A DNA stretch of 36,643 nucleotides from assembly GCA_019695295.1 (NCBI GenBank), contig JAIBAH010000036.1, positions 1 to 36,643 on the forward strand, read 5' to 3'. Position numbers and translations under genes: made by a program. The DNA is from Bacteroidia bacterium. GTDB lineage: Bacteria; Bacteroidota; Bacteroidia; J057. The notes below the pieces were generated by a model. That model had not been told where the DNA came from. It searched no databases and saw only the letters and a list, made by a program, of their open reading frames with translations. This document shows, piece by piece, positions 22,787 through 30,548 of the stretch (its first letter is position 1; each line of letters opens with the position of its first letter).

Positions 22787-25450
22787 TTATTCTGCTCCCA
22801 TGATTCTCTGAAATTCTATCCATTCACCGTTATGATATTTACTGATGACACAATCTTTCCTTTCTGAAAGTGCGGATTTAGACAGACAAATGCTCTGGGT
22901 TACAGGCAACATTTTACGGGATTCATGATCCCATTCGTAGTTCGTTGTGATTTCCGTAAATTGGTCTGTACGGATTCGGGTCTGACCGATAGATTTCAAT
23001 TGCAGGGGATAGTGATAAAACAGCTCAAATTTACTGAAGAGGCTGTCTTTTTCAAAGCTGTTTTGGGAGGGATTAAAGAGAAAAACGTCCCATAAAAGAG
23101 AGTTTTTTACGGATTGTCTGAAATCCTGATGTCCGTCAAAGTTATAGTCTCCGTACTCTCTCTTAATTTCCGGCTCTAATTGTACATAAGCGGTTCGTAA
23201 TGTGGTGCGATTCCCGTTTCTGTACAGGTATTCTTCAATGAAAGGTCTTTCGTTTGGATTTTTGCCCGTTTTGACGAAAGTGAGGGTGTCATTCCGGAGG
23301 GTTATATAAATATCCTGTTCTGCCTCTTTAATTTTGCCTTTGAGTATTTTTTGTGACGGATAAAACCCTGTGGTTTGCATGTTGGAGAACCATGTTTCAT
23401 TGTAAAATTGCTCTTTTTCAGTATCATATAAAAAATAGTGATACTTATCGCCTTCTGAACTGTTGTAAACCCGGATATCGGGATAGGAGTCAAAGTTAAA
23501 GTCTGCGATTTCGAGGCTGTCATTCCAGTGGGGAACTTCTCTCAGATAATTTGAATAGAGTTGAAAATTGCCCACCCGTTTTTCTCCCCTGAAAACCTGA
23601 AGCATTTTAGTGTATGAACCTTTTTCGCCTGAGGGAGGCAGGTTTTTGGGATTATAATCCATGCGGAAGGTAAAAGGATTGGCTTTTTGGATTACCGTTT
23701 TTCTTTGGAGGCTGAGGGCTTTCCGGATTTCGGTTGTGTCGTTGGTTACAATAGCCTGCTGACTCAGGTATAAACAAGTCTTTTCCAACTGGTACTCGCT
23801 TCCGGGGGTAAGGATTTTGAGGGTTAAATCCCGGAGGTTTTCGCCCCGGAAAGTATAATATTCTATGTCAAAAGGATAGGGATCATTAAAAGGGAAACCG
23901 CCCCGGTTTTTATTGTCGGAAAATCCCTGTACGGTTTTATGCTCAAAATCAAAGGAAAGTCCATTGAGTTCATTCAGGGTATTTTCCTTCTCAAAAGTTT
24001 GTTCCTGAGGGTTAAACAGGAAATAAAGATGTTTCCCTGCCCTGATTTTGTCACACAATCTCATATCCGGAAATCCGTCGAAGTTGTAATCGGCAATTTC
24101 AAGTGTGTCTTTGCAATGATTGTATTCTTTCAGGTGGTTGCCTGTTAGAATGGCAGTAAATAAAAGCTGACCTGTGGGTTCAAAATAAACAGATATCCGG
24201 TGTGCATAGGCTCCTTTTTCAGCGGGAATCTGAGTTACGGGGTTCAATTCCAGTACAAACTCAAAATCCTTTGCCCGTTTTGTAAGGATATAGGGCGGGG
24301 TGACCTTGATTTCTTTGGGCTTTGCGATCAACTCCTGATTCCGGTAGTAAAAAAAGGAAGTATCGGGCTCCGAATTCAGATGAGCTGCGTTGTAGGGGCC
24401 GTTCCAGGGATTTACCCTGGGCTGTGCGATAATTCTAAGATTGCCCAGAGCCTCTCCCTGAAATTCATAAGCGAACAAATAAGTACCTTTGCCTGACCGG
24501 ATTTCGTTCACAAAGGGAGGGGTTTCTCCATAATATGAACCCTTTGCTATTTTGGAATCTGAATCAAACTGCATCAGTATCAGTTCGCTGAGCAGGTGGT
24601 CAGGATAAAAGGTATTCTTTTGGGAATCATACAGATAATACTGCTGAAATTTCATGTAACTGTTAAAAATTCTGAAGTCTGTATGCCCATCGAAATTGTA
24701 ATCGGCAATTTGTATGCTGTCCACGTTTTCGCTGTCGTAATGCATTGCGTTTCCCTGCATCATTTTTTCAAAGACAACCTGCTCCAGTTTATTATAGACA
24801 GTCAGATATTTGCAGATACAATCTTTGCATTCGGGGCAGGGGAGAAGGGGACTGTGATCCAACTCAAAACGGAAGTCTTTTGCCGTGAGGATGGTTACAT
24901 TGGGTTTGGGGGCTTTTTGGAGTGAAAGATTGAGGATAACCGGATTATAGCCTTCCATTGCACTGGAGGGATATCCGCAAAGGGTTTGTACGATTTCGGA
25001 AGTTACGGGGATAATCTCTGTTTTGAATTGCCCGCCATTCGCCTGTCCGTCAATGTCTTCTATTTTGAGGTACCGGTCTTTTTCTTCTCTCCCTTTATGG
25101 CTGGTAATGAGGATATAATCGTTGCCGGATTGTATAAAATGCCTGCGCTCGGGGTTTCTTTTTGTATGTTTGGGGTCTTTACTGAAGGGAGGATTACGCC
25201 AGAATTTTACCGTATCCTGAATGCTTTTGATATAAATATCGTTGCCACTGTAAAGGTCTTTATTCGCAAGGATGGAGTTGCCGTTTTGGTCCACCAGGGT
25301 GATTTTGAGCTGGTCTATGATTTTTTGCGCTGAGTCCATTGGCCTTACTCCGATTAATCCGTAATGGTCATACTGACAGTGCTGTGCCTGTAAAATAGAT
25401 AGCAGGAAAATGAAAAAAAAGAATGAGAGGAAGGTTTTATTGCTGTTCAT
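22787..25450 (-). CDS. Large secreted protein with four DYNFDG-type repeats (XAC2610-related-like)
   Basis: The 887-residue protein has a signal peptide (MNSNKTFLSFFFFIFLLSILQA, then QHC). Four units share one pattern: DSIQIADYNFDGHTDFRIF, DTLEIADYNFDGFPDMRLC, DSLEIADFNFDSYPDIRVY and GDYNFDGHQDFRQ. Each is followed about 12 residues later by a YFLYDxxxxxF-type strand. The D-x-N-x-D-G-x-x-D spacing looks like a calcium-binding loop. This resembles XAC2610-related proteins; XAC2610 itself is a periplasmic immunity protein that inhibits a lysozyme-like effector. The link is from memory of the motif, not from a search. A CPECKDCIC cluster lies in the first unit. Tail residues show no T9SS domain. 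Confidence 0.7.
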   Translation of the reverse strand: MNSNKTFLSFFFFIFLLSILQAQHCQYDHYGLIGVRPMDSAQKIIDQLKITLVDQNGNSILANKDLYSGNDIYIKSIQDTVKFWRNPPFSKDPKHTKRNPERRHFIQSGNDYILITSHKGREEKDRYLKIEDIDGQANGGQFKTEIIPVTSEIVQTLCGYPSSAMEGYNPVILNLSLQKAPKPNVTILTAKDFRFELDHSPLLPCPECKDCICKYLTVYNKLEQVVFEKMMQGNAMHYDSENVDSIQIADYNFDGHTDFRIFNSYMKFQQYYLYDSQKNTFYPDHLLSELILMQFDSDSKIAKGSYYGETPPFVNEIRSGKGTYLFAYEFQGEALGNLRIIAQPRVNPWNGPYNAAHLNSEPDTSFFYYRNQELIAKPKEIKVTPPYILTKRAKDFEFVLELNPVTQIPAEKGAYAHRISVYFEPTGQLLFTAILTGNHLKEYNHCKDTLEIADYNFDGFPDMRLCDKIRAGKHLYFLFNPQEQTFEKENTLNELNGLSFDFEHKTVQGFSDNKNRGGFPFNDPYPFDIEYYTFRGENLRDLTLKILTPGSEYQLEKTCLYLSQQAIVTNDTTEIRKALSLQRKTVIQKANPFTFRMDYNPKNLPPSGEKGSYTKMLQVFRGEKRVGNFQLYSNYLREVPHWNDSLEIADFNFDSYPDIRVYNSSEGDKYHYFLYDTEKEQFYNETWFSNMQTTGFYPSQKILKGKIKEAEQDIYITLRNDTLTFVKTGKNPNERPFIEEYLYRNGNRTTLRTAYVQLEPEIKREYGDYNFDGHQDFRQSVKNSLLWDVFLFNPSQNSFEKDSLFSKFELFYHYPLQLKSIGQTRIRTDQFTEITTNYEWDHESRKMLPVTQSICLSKSALSERKDCVISKYHNGEWIEFQRIMGAE

Positions 25451-25753
25451 TCCGGATGTTTTGATTGTAAAAAAGGATATACAAAAGTTTGATTATTTAT
25501 CTCCAGGATGATTTTCAGGGATTTTTTCCATATAATATGGATTGTTTTTCTGGATTTAGAAGGATTTTTTCCGTTCGGGTAAATCTGAGGTTTCATTGTT
25601 TTATGTTTAAAGAAGCGGGAATTTATAACTCCATAACGAAAAAAGTTGCAAACTTTTTTTCATTTCAGCTTTTCAATTGAAGACTGAAAAGTACAGAGGT
25701 AGCTGTTGGAAAATAACCCGCTACTACCTTTCAGTCCGCCGGGGCGGGAAGTT
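25451..25753. other. Gene-free gap with a terminator-like inverted repeat
   Basis: No gene is seen. AAAAAAGTT (25639-25647) and AACTTTTTT (25651-25659) form a 9-bp inverted repeat with a 3-nt spacer and T-rich flanks on both strands. A longer imperfect hairpin (CTGAAAAG... with ...CTTTCAG) spans 25682-25735. Either may end transcription of the WG-repeat gene. Confidence 0.4.
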
Positions 25754-27730
25754 TTATCCTAATCCAATTACATCCTCATCCATTAGTTCCACTTCTTCCA
25801 GATTTGCGTCTGTCAGACTTTGGTCTTCCTGTAAGGTAAAAGCAAGTCCGGACTGGGTTTTCCATTTCAGGGTGAGAGCCAGATTAAAATAGAAAGGATT
25901 GCTTAAAAACAAAGCTTTCCACTCTTTTGCTGTCCAGGTTTTCCCCTGATTCAGGTGTTTTTGGAACTGCTGAACGGCAATATATTGGAGGCCTGTATAG
26001 GTTTTGGCAATTTCTTTGAAGGTTTTTTCCAGACTTTTATCCGTTCCTTTAGGGATTTTGGCGGAAATGGAATTGTTTTCATCTAAGAATTTTACGGATA
26101 AATCGGTATCTATAAATGCTTTGTAGTTTTCACCCTTGGTTACAAAAGGATAAAACAGGTTTACGAAACCATAATCCGGTACGATTACTTCGAATACTTC
26201 TTCTATGGGAAACGGCTTTTTGGCGGTGGCTGCCTGAAAAGCCTTATATACGGAATATTCCAGCGGAATAAGCGGCTTTTTATTCTTTTTAATCTGCAAA
26301 AACAAAGCTTTTATCAAGTGAGCCGACATGATTCGCTCATTCATCTGAGCGGAAGTAGCCCACTGAACTGCTATGGGCAACACTACATCGGTATCGATAA
26401 AAATCCCTTGTACCTGATCGGTTTCCATGAGATAATTCACAGTTTTGAGGAGGTCTTTGCCAAGGCTTACTTCGTCTTTCTGAGTGCTTTGTAACTTATT
26501 AAGAATATCCAGAACCGGAAAAGAGCAGCCGTTGAGCAGGTAATATTCTCCAATCTTATCTACCAATCCTTTTCTTGCATAGCTCAGGGGGATAAAATCT
26601 GTGGAATAATACATTTCATTATTGGTAATATAGGGAAATCCACCAAATTTCCCGTCTTTTTCAACCCCGATTGTAGTTCTGTGTACCTCATTTTTTTCAA
26701 AATAAAATGCGTCTCCGTAGCAACTCACCCGGACAGCTTCATTGTGTACGCCGCTTGCCGAACTTACGTGTACACTGGGATAGATTGGCGGCACAATCCA
26801 TTGATTATTCATGTCAACTACCCCTTCCAGTCCATTTTTTCTCACCCTCCGCATTCCGCAAAACTCGTGTCTGATTTCATCAAATTCAAAAGGCAGCAAT
26901 ATTTCATTCTGAGTAGAAATCATGCCCTGCTTGCCATTTCTATAGGTGATAATGTGATACTTATATCCATCCATGTGCGCATAAGTATCAAATTTCTCTA
27001 CGATTTTTCCTTCTGTATCAATGAGATAATATGCATAATTATAATTCCCCGTACTTTTGGAAACGACCGCTCTTCCCTGATGGAAATAACTTACATGATT
27101 GTATTGAGGGGGAATTATTTCTTCCCCTTTTGTATTTACATACCCCCAGCTTATTGTACCCCCATCGTCATCAATGGAAACTGCTGCCAATCCTTCATTA
27201 AAATCCAGAACATATTTGTATTTATAGGGAATAATCACTTCCCCTTTTTTGTCTATAAATCCCCATTTTTCTTTTTCTACGCGTGCCAGCCCGTTACAAA
27301 ATAAGCCCGCATCACTAAAACTTTCGGGAAATACCTGATTTCCGCTGACATCCAAAAATATAAAATCCTGCCAACTCCGCTCTACCCGGGTAAATCCTTC
27401 TTTTAAAGAACTTACAGCATTAAATCCTCTGAGCGGAATATCTTTGCTCACCTGTTTTCCGGTGGTATCAAAAAACGCACAGGTTTCATAGGTTTTATAT
27501 ACCAGAAAAACCCCTTCTGAGTAATAATGAATTGTGCGATACTCAACCGGCAGAATCTCTTTCCCGTTGAGGTCTATTACGCCGTGATTGCCATTAAGAT
27601 TAGCTCCTTTCATCACTACAGCATATCCTTCTGTAAAAGGGAAAATAAAATCGTACACAGGGGGCGCAATAAGATTTCCAAAAGAATCCCAAAGCCCGTA
27701 TTTGCCGTTTTGACTGAATTTTGTAGGCAT
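25754..27730 (-). CDS. WG-repeat protein with a C-terminal DUF4132-like region
   Basis: The 658-residue protein has no signal peptide. The first ~380 residues are WG-type repeats, each about 40 residues with (W/Y)G(L/F/Y)-(I/V)D..G.(E/V)I.P..Y.....F.EG.A.V (for example EKWGFIDKKGEVIIPYKYKY and FNEGLAAVS). The C-terminal part holds QQFQKHLNQGKTWTAKEWKALFLSNPFYFNLALTL split by spacing typical of the DUF4132 domain as I recall it. It then stops at DEDVIGLG, where DUF4132 proteins normally continue, so the end may be truncated. WG repeats are thought to bind proteins. The function is unknown. The gene lies upstream of the four-repeat secreted protein on the same strand, 303 bp away. Confidence 0.75.
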   Translation of the reverse strand: MPTKFSQNGKYGLWDSFGNLIAPPVYDFIFPFTEGYAVVMKGANLNGNHGVIDLNGKEILPVEYRTIHYYSEGVFLVYKTYETCAFFDTTGKQVSKDIPLRGFNAVSSLKEGFTRVERSWQDFIFLDVSGNQVFPESFSDAGLFCNGLARVEKEKWGFIDKKGEVIIPYKYKYVLDFNEGLAAVSIDDDGGTISWGYVNTKGEEIIPPQYNHVSYFHQGRAVVSKSTGNYNYAYYLIDTEGKIVEKFDTYAHMDGYKYHIITYRNGKQGMISTQNEILLPFEFDEIRHEFCGMRRVRKNGLEGVVDMNNQWIVPPIYPSVHVSSASGVHNEAVRVSCYGDAFYFEKNEVHRTTIGVEKDGKFGGFPYITNNEMYYSTDFIPLSYARKGLVDKIGEYYLLNGCSFPVLDILNKLQSTQKDEVSLGKDLLKTVNYLMETDQVQGIFIDTDVVLPIAVQWATSAQMNERIMSAHLIKALFLQIKKNKKPLIPLEYSVYKAFQAATAKKPFPIEEVFEVIVPDYGFVNLFYPFVTKGENYKAFIDTDLSVKFLDENNSISAKIPKGTDKSLEKTFKEIAKTYTGLQYIAVQQFQKHLNQGKTWTAKEWKALFLSNPFYFNLALTLKWKTQSGLAFTLQEDQSLTDANLEEVELMDEDVIGLG

Positions 27731-27789
27731 AAATCTTTGTTTTTTTATTCTAATATTGATTAAATTTCAAAAAGAAAACCCATTGAGTA

Positions 27790-29064
27790 TTAAACCCTGA
27801 CCTCAGCCGGGTTAGCGTCAGTTCTGAATTCAAAATACTCAAAACCACAACTGACCAAAGCCGAAAATATCAGATAGCCTATGACAATAAGGCTTCCCTG
27901 AGGAGTAAACTGATTCAGGGTAAACCACCCGTTGTAATAGTATATTATCGTCAGGCCAATCAAAAGCCGGGCTACTTCCATCAGCCAGGCAAACCGGGAT
28001 TTATCCATCAGAGAGGTATAGCTATAGACACTCAGGAAAATAAAAAAACTGTAAACAAATACCGCTGATTTGGGGATAGCAGCAATTTGAAAAACCAAAA
28101 AGGCTGTCAGTAAAAAGGTAGTAATGAGTTGTACACATGTCCATACTTTCAGATAATTACTTACTTCGGGCATATATTTTTCCTGACTGTACGGGTCATT
28201 CAGGTAAGGTACAGGATACAGTTGAGATACATCCGCAGGTCTCCATCCGGTAGGCATAAACCAGATTCTGAATTTATCCGGTATGTTTTGGGTTTGCCAG
28301 GCGTCTTTTATAAGTAAACTCAGGTGAAGAAAATTGATTTTAATGGGATTCCATGTATTCACCGGTCTCGTTAATCCATAGACTGGTTTTACATTCGGGA
28401 GTTCTTCCTGGAATGTCCCAAACAACCGGTCCCATATAATCAGGATTCCTCCATAATTTTTGTCGATATACTCAGGGTTAATTGCATGATGTATCCGGTG
28501 ATGAGAGGGAGTTACAATAATCCACTCCAGAAAACCCATTTTACCGATAAGCTGAGTGTGATACCAGAATCCCCCAAAAAGCATGACAACCGCCAAAACA
28601 GAAAGTACCTCTCCGGGAATGCTGAATATAGCGGCCGGAATTATCAGAAAAGTATAAACCAGAACAAAATCAGAGATGGTTTGCCGTAAGGCTACAGGTA
28701 AGTTATACTCTTCACTACTATGATGAATAAGATGCCTGTTCCATAAGATATTGAACTCATGTGCCCATCTGTGCGACCAGTAAGCATAAAAATCAATACA
28801 GATAAATCCGATAATGTACTGCAAAACCCTGGATTCTATTGTAAAAACACTAAAGGTTTTCAATAAAAAATCATAGGTAATGATGTAAACCGTTAGTCCA
28901 AGTACCTGTTTCAGCAGATTGGTAATGCCCGAACTCAGGCTCGAAACCGTATCCATAGTCCTGATTACCTGTTTGTTTTTATACCCTGCCACAATCATTT
29001 CTATCAGAATGAGCAGGAGAAATAGCGGAAGAACAACTCTCAGGGTACTGGCAAAAGTTTCCAT
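27790..29064 (-). CDS. Fatty acid hydroxylase / sterol desaturase family membrane enzyme
   Basis: The 424-residue integral membrane protein has the three histidine clusters that bind the di-iron centre: HRWAH (His98, His102), HLIHH (His111, 114, 115) and HHRIHH (His188, 189, 192, 193). Several hydrophobic helices precede and follow. The N-terminal two thirds resemble alkylglycerol-monooxygenase-type members of the family. The last ~120 residues (VWTCVQLITTFLLTAFLVFQ onward) add four more helices. Such enzymes hydroxylate or desaturate lipids using O2; the substrate is unknown. It lies 59 bp downstream of nothing on its own strand except a candidate TAACTTTG promoter box 117 bp before its ATG, and upstream of the WG-repeat gene. 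Confidence 0.88.
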   Translation of the reverse strand: METFASTLRVVLPLFLLLILIEMIVAGYKNKQVIRTMDTVSSLSSGITNLLKQVLGLTVYIITYDFLLKTFSVFTIESRVLQYIIGFICIDFYAYWSHRWAHEFNILWNRHLIHHSSEEYNLPVALRQTISDFVLVYTFLIIPAAIFSIPGEVLSVLAVVMLFGGFWYHTQLIGKMGFLEWIIVTPSHHRIHHAINPEYIDKNYGGILIIWDRLFGTFQEELPNVKPVYGLTRPVNTWNPIKINFLHLSLLIKDAWQTQNIPDKFRIWFMPTGWRPADVSQLYPVPYLNDPYSQEKYMPEVSNYLKVWTCVQLITTFLLTAFLVFQIAAIPKSAVFVYSFFIFLSVYSYTSLMDKSRFAWLMEVARLLIGLTIIYYYNGWFTLNQFTPQGSLIVIGYLIFSALVSCGFEYFEFRTDANPAEVRV

Positions 29065-29180
29065 ACGTTTTGTTTTTTTATTCAGGTCTCAAAAACCTTA
29101 TTAAATCCCCCCTTTTATGAAATGAATGAAAAAAAGGAAATTTTAATAATTACAGGTTTTTCGCTTTAAAGAGAAAGCTG

Positions 29181-29188
29181 CAAAGTTA
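29181..29188 (-). promoter_or_regulatory. Candidate -7 box for the sterol desaturase family gene
   Basis: The minus strand reads TAACTTTG, an exact TAnnTTTG match, giving a leader of about 110 nt. No good -33 box was found. The gap 29065-29259 shows no gene. Confidence 0.35.
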
Positions 29189-29259
29189 CAGAAAATTTCC
29201 GGTAATTCTGATAATTACGCTGGAATATACTTTGATAAATACATTACCCTTGAAAGACT

Positions 29260-29409
29260 TTAAGCAGGGTTTTTCGGCGGGTATTTCTCTAATAAATGCG
29301 CAGGCCTTACCGGCCGCTTTTCCAGCCCGCCCCCACAATTGGGACATTCATTTTTCAGCACCGTTTCTACGCATTCTTTACAAAAAGTACATTCGAAGCT
29401 ACAAATCAT
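29260..29409 (-). pseudogene. N-terminally truncated DUF1272 zinc-ribbon protein (49 aa)
   Basis: An ATG at 29407-29409 opens a 49-residue frame beginning MICSFECTFCKECVETVLKN, followed by ECPNCGGGLEKRPVRP. This is the conserved zinc-ribbon part of DUF1272 proteins, with two Cys-x2-Cys pairs (CTFC, CPNC) plus extra Cys. Full members begin about 20 residues earlier with another Cys pair. Here the frame directly upstream (LYEKEA) keeps the family 'EAMICS' match but then meets TAA, next to the end of the preceding lipoprotein gene. So the first ~20 codons seem lost. It could still be translated as a mini-protein, since the second ribbon half is intact. Confidence 0.7.
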
Positions 29410-29436
29410 GGCTTCTTTTTCATATAGTTAAATAAT

Positions 29437-30111
29437 TTAAGGGGTTACATCATAAGCTATCAATTCCCACACACGATGATGCGTATAGTGCCACTTTACT
29501 ACTCCAACATCAGGGCTAATATACAGATGCTGCACATATTTATTGATAGTGGAATCTAACTGAAACTTATCAGGGATGATATGTAAGGTACGAGCAAACA
29601 CCCCCACAGGGGTTTCTATACTATCCTCTGACACAATCTCGTTATTCCCCATGTATTTCTCCCCAATGGTGAAGGGGTACACAAAAGGGTAGGGAGGGGC
29701 GTATGTCCCACCACCACCACCACCTTGAACTACCCAATAATTGCCTAAGTTATAGGAAGAATTGTAATGCTCTGGTAAATAGTTCGGATTCCAATAAAAA
29801 AAAGTGGTATCGGAATGCCTCCACGTATTAGAATACATCCAGGTACAAGGTGCTTGATCGCAGTCGGGGTCACTTGCTCCGTCTCTATTACAATAGCGTT
29901 TGTAATCCGACACCACACACATCGTATCATACACACCTACCGTGTCTTGCAGTTGATACACCCACCAACTACCTTTAGGAAAATACCAATACCGTAAAAA
30001 CTCGGGAGGTGCTTCTACAAGTTCCTCTTCCTTGCAGAGTAGTTTTGAGTCCCCGCCGCAAGCGAAAAAGAATAACGATAAAATTGCGATAAAATACTGT
30101 CTTGTTTTCAT
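29437..30111 (-). CDS. Lipoprotein of unknown function
   Basis: The 224-residue protein has a lipoprotein signal (MKTRQYFIAILSLFFFACGG, Cys18). The mature part is rich in aromatic residues (LRYWYFPKGSWWVYQLQDTV, TTFFYWNPNYLPEHYN) and has a run of six Gly (VVQGGGGGGTYAPPYPF). The opening 'FPKGSWWVYQLQDT' and the later 'VGVVKWHYTH' are common in Bacteroidota lipoproteins that bind or sense something at the surface, but no named function is known to me. Four Cys in CNRDGASDPDCDQAPC may form disulfides. The stop codon abuts the truncated DUF1272 fragment. Confidence 0.82.
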   Translation of the reverse strand: MKTRQYFIAILSLFFFACGGDSKLLCKEEELVEAPPEFLRYWYFPKGSWWVYQLQDTVGVYDTMCVVSDYKRYCNRDGASDPDCDQAPCTWMYSNTWRHSDTTFFYWNPNYLPEHYNSSYNLGNYWVVQGGGGGGTYAPPYPFVYPFTIGEKYMGNNEIVSEDSIETPVGVFARTLHIIPDKFQLDSTINKYVQHLYISPDVGVVKWHYTHHRVWELIAYDVTP

Positions 30112-30403
30112 ATTCTATTTTGATTTAAATAGTGAATGAATTTTGAATACTCCCGCCTTGAATATAATTCGGTTGAACGACCAGTTTCTTACTTTGGGGT
30201 GCCTAATGTTTAAAAAATAGCTGGCTTAAGCCATATTAAAGCAGGTAATACTATGCAAAGCATGTTTTCAAGAAGCGGCAGTCGGTATTTTAAGCAAGAT
30301 GGTGAATCAAATAAGATATATATCTTAGAAACCGTTTAAAAGCCTAAAAAGTTAAAAAAGCGTTCAAAAATTGTAAATTTGAGTTGTCAAACGGATTCCC
30401 CTC

Positions 30404-30444
30404 GTTCCGGTAAGTGTTCAGCCGGAGGCGTCACTTACCGGAAC
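30404..30444. terminator. 13-bp perfect hairpin downstream of ftcD
   Basis: GTTCCGGTAAGTG and CACTTACCGGAAC enclose a 15-nt loop. No T run follows on either strand, so the terminator role is uncertain. Together with the hairpin at 30489-30521 it lies past the 3' end of ftcD. Confidence 0.4.
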
Positions 30445-30488
30445 TTATAATCGAAATTCTCCTGACTTTCGCAATCCATTAACGAACA

Positions 30489-30521
30489 CAGCCTTACTCC
30501 TCAAAAAAGGAAGTAAGGCTG
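30489..30521. terminator. 10-bp perfect hairpin directly after ftcD
   Basis: CAGCCTTACT and AGTAAGGCTG enclose a loop that carries six A on the plus strand (T on the minus). It lies 28 bp past the ftcD stop codon. The stem is strong but not followed by a T run in the ftcD direction. Confidence 0.5.
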
Positions 30522-30548
30522 CGCTGATTTAGTTTCAGAACCTGAAAG

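Larger units (their letters stand above)
30112..30548. other. Gap between lipoprotein and ftcD with two perfect hairpins and a possible 28-aa ORF
   Basis: In 437 bp no clear gene is seen. A small plus-strand ORF at 30253-30339 (28 aa, MQSMFSRSGSRYFKQDGE...) has no recognisable match and is weak. Hairpin 1 is GTTCCGGTAAGTG (30404-30416) with CACTTACCGGAAC (30432-30444), 13 perfect pairs. Hairpin 2 is CAGCCTTACT (30489-30498) with AGTAAGGCTG (30512-30521), 10 perfect pairs. TAAATTTG at 30374-30381 on the plus strand fits a -7 box. A 12-bp palindrome TGGCTTAAGCCA lies at 30222. Confidence 0.5.

Noticed and set aside
26681-27304. 207-codon plus-strand open frame
   Set aside because: It lies fully inside the WG-repeat gene on the opposite strand and shows no domain-like pattern.
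29232-29435. 67-codon plus-strand open frame
   Set aside because: It is antisense to the DUF1272 zinc-ribbon fragment, whose Cys pattern is clear on the minus strand.
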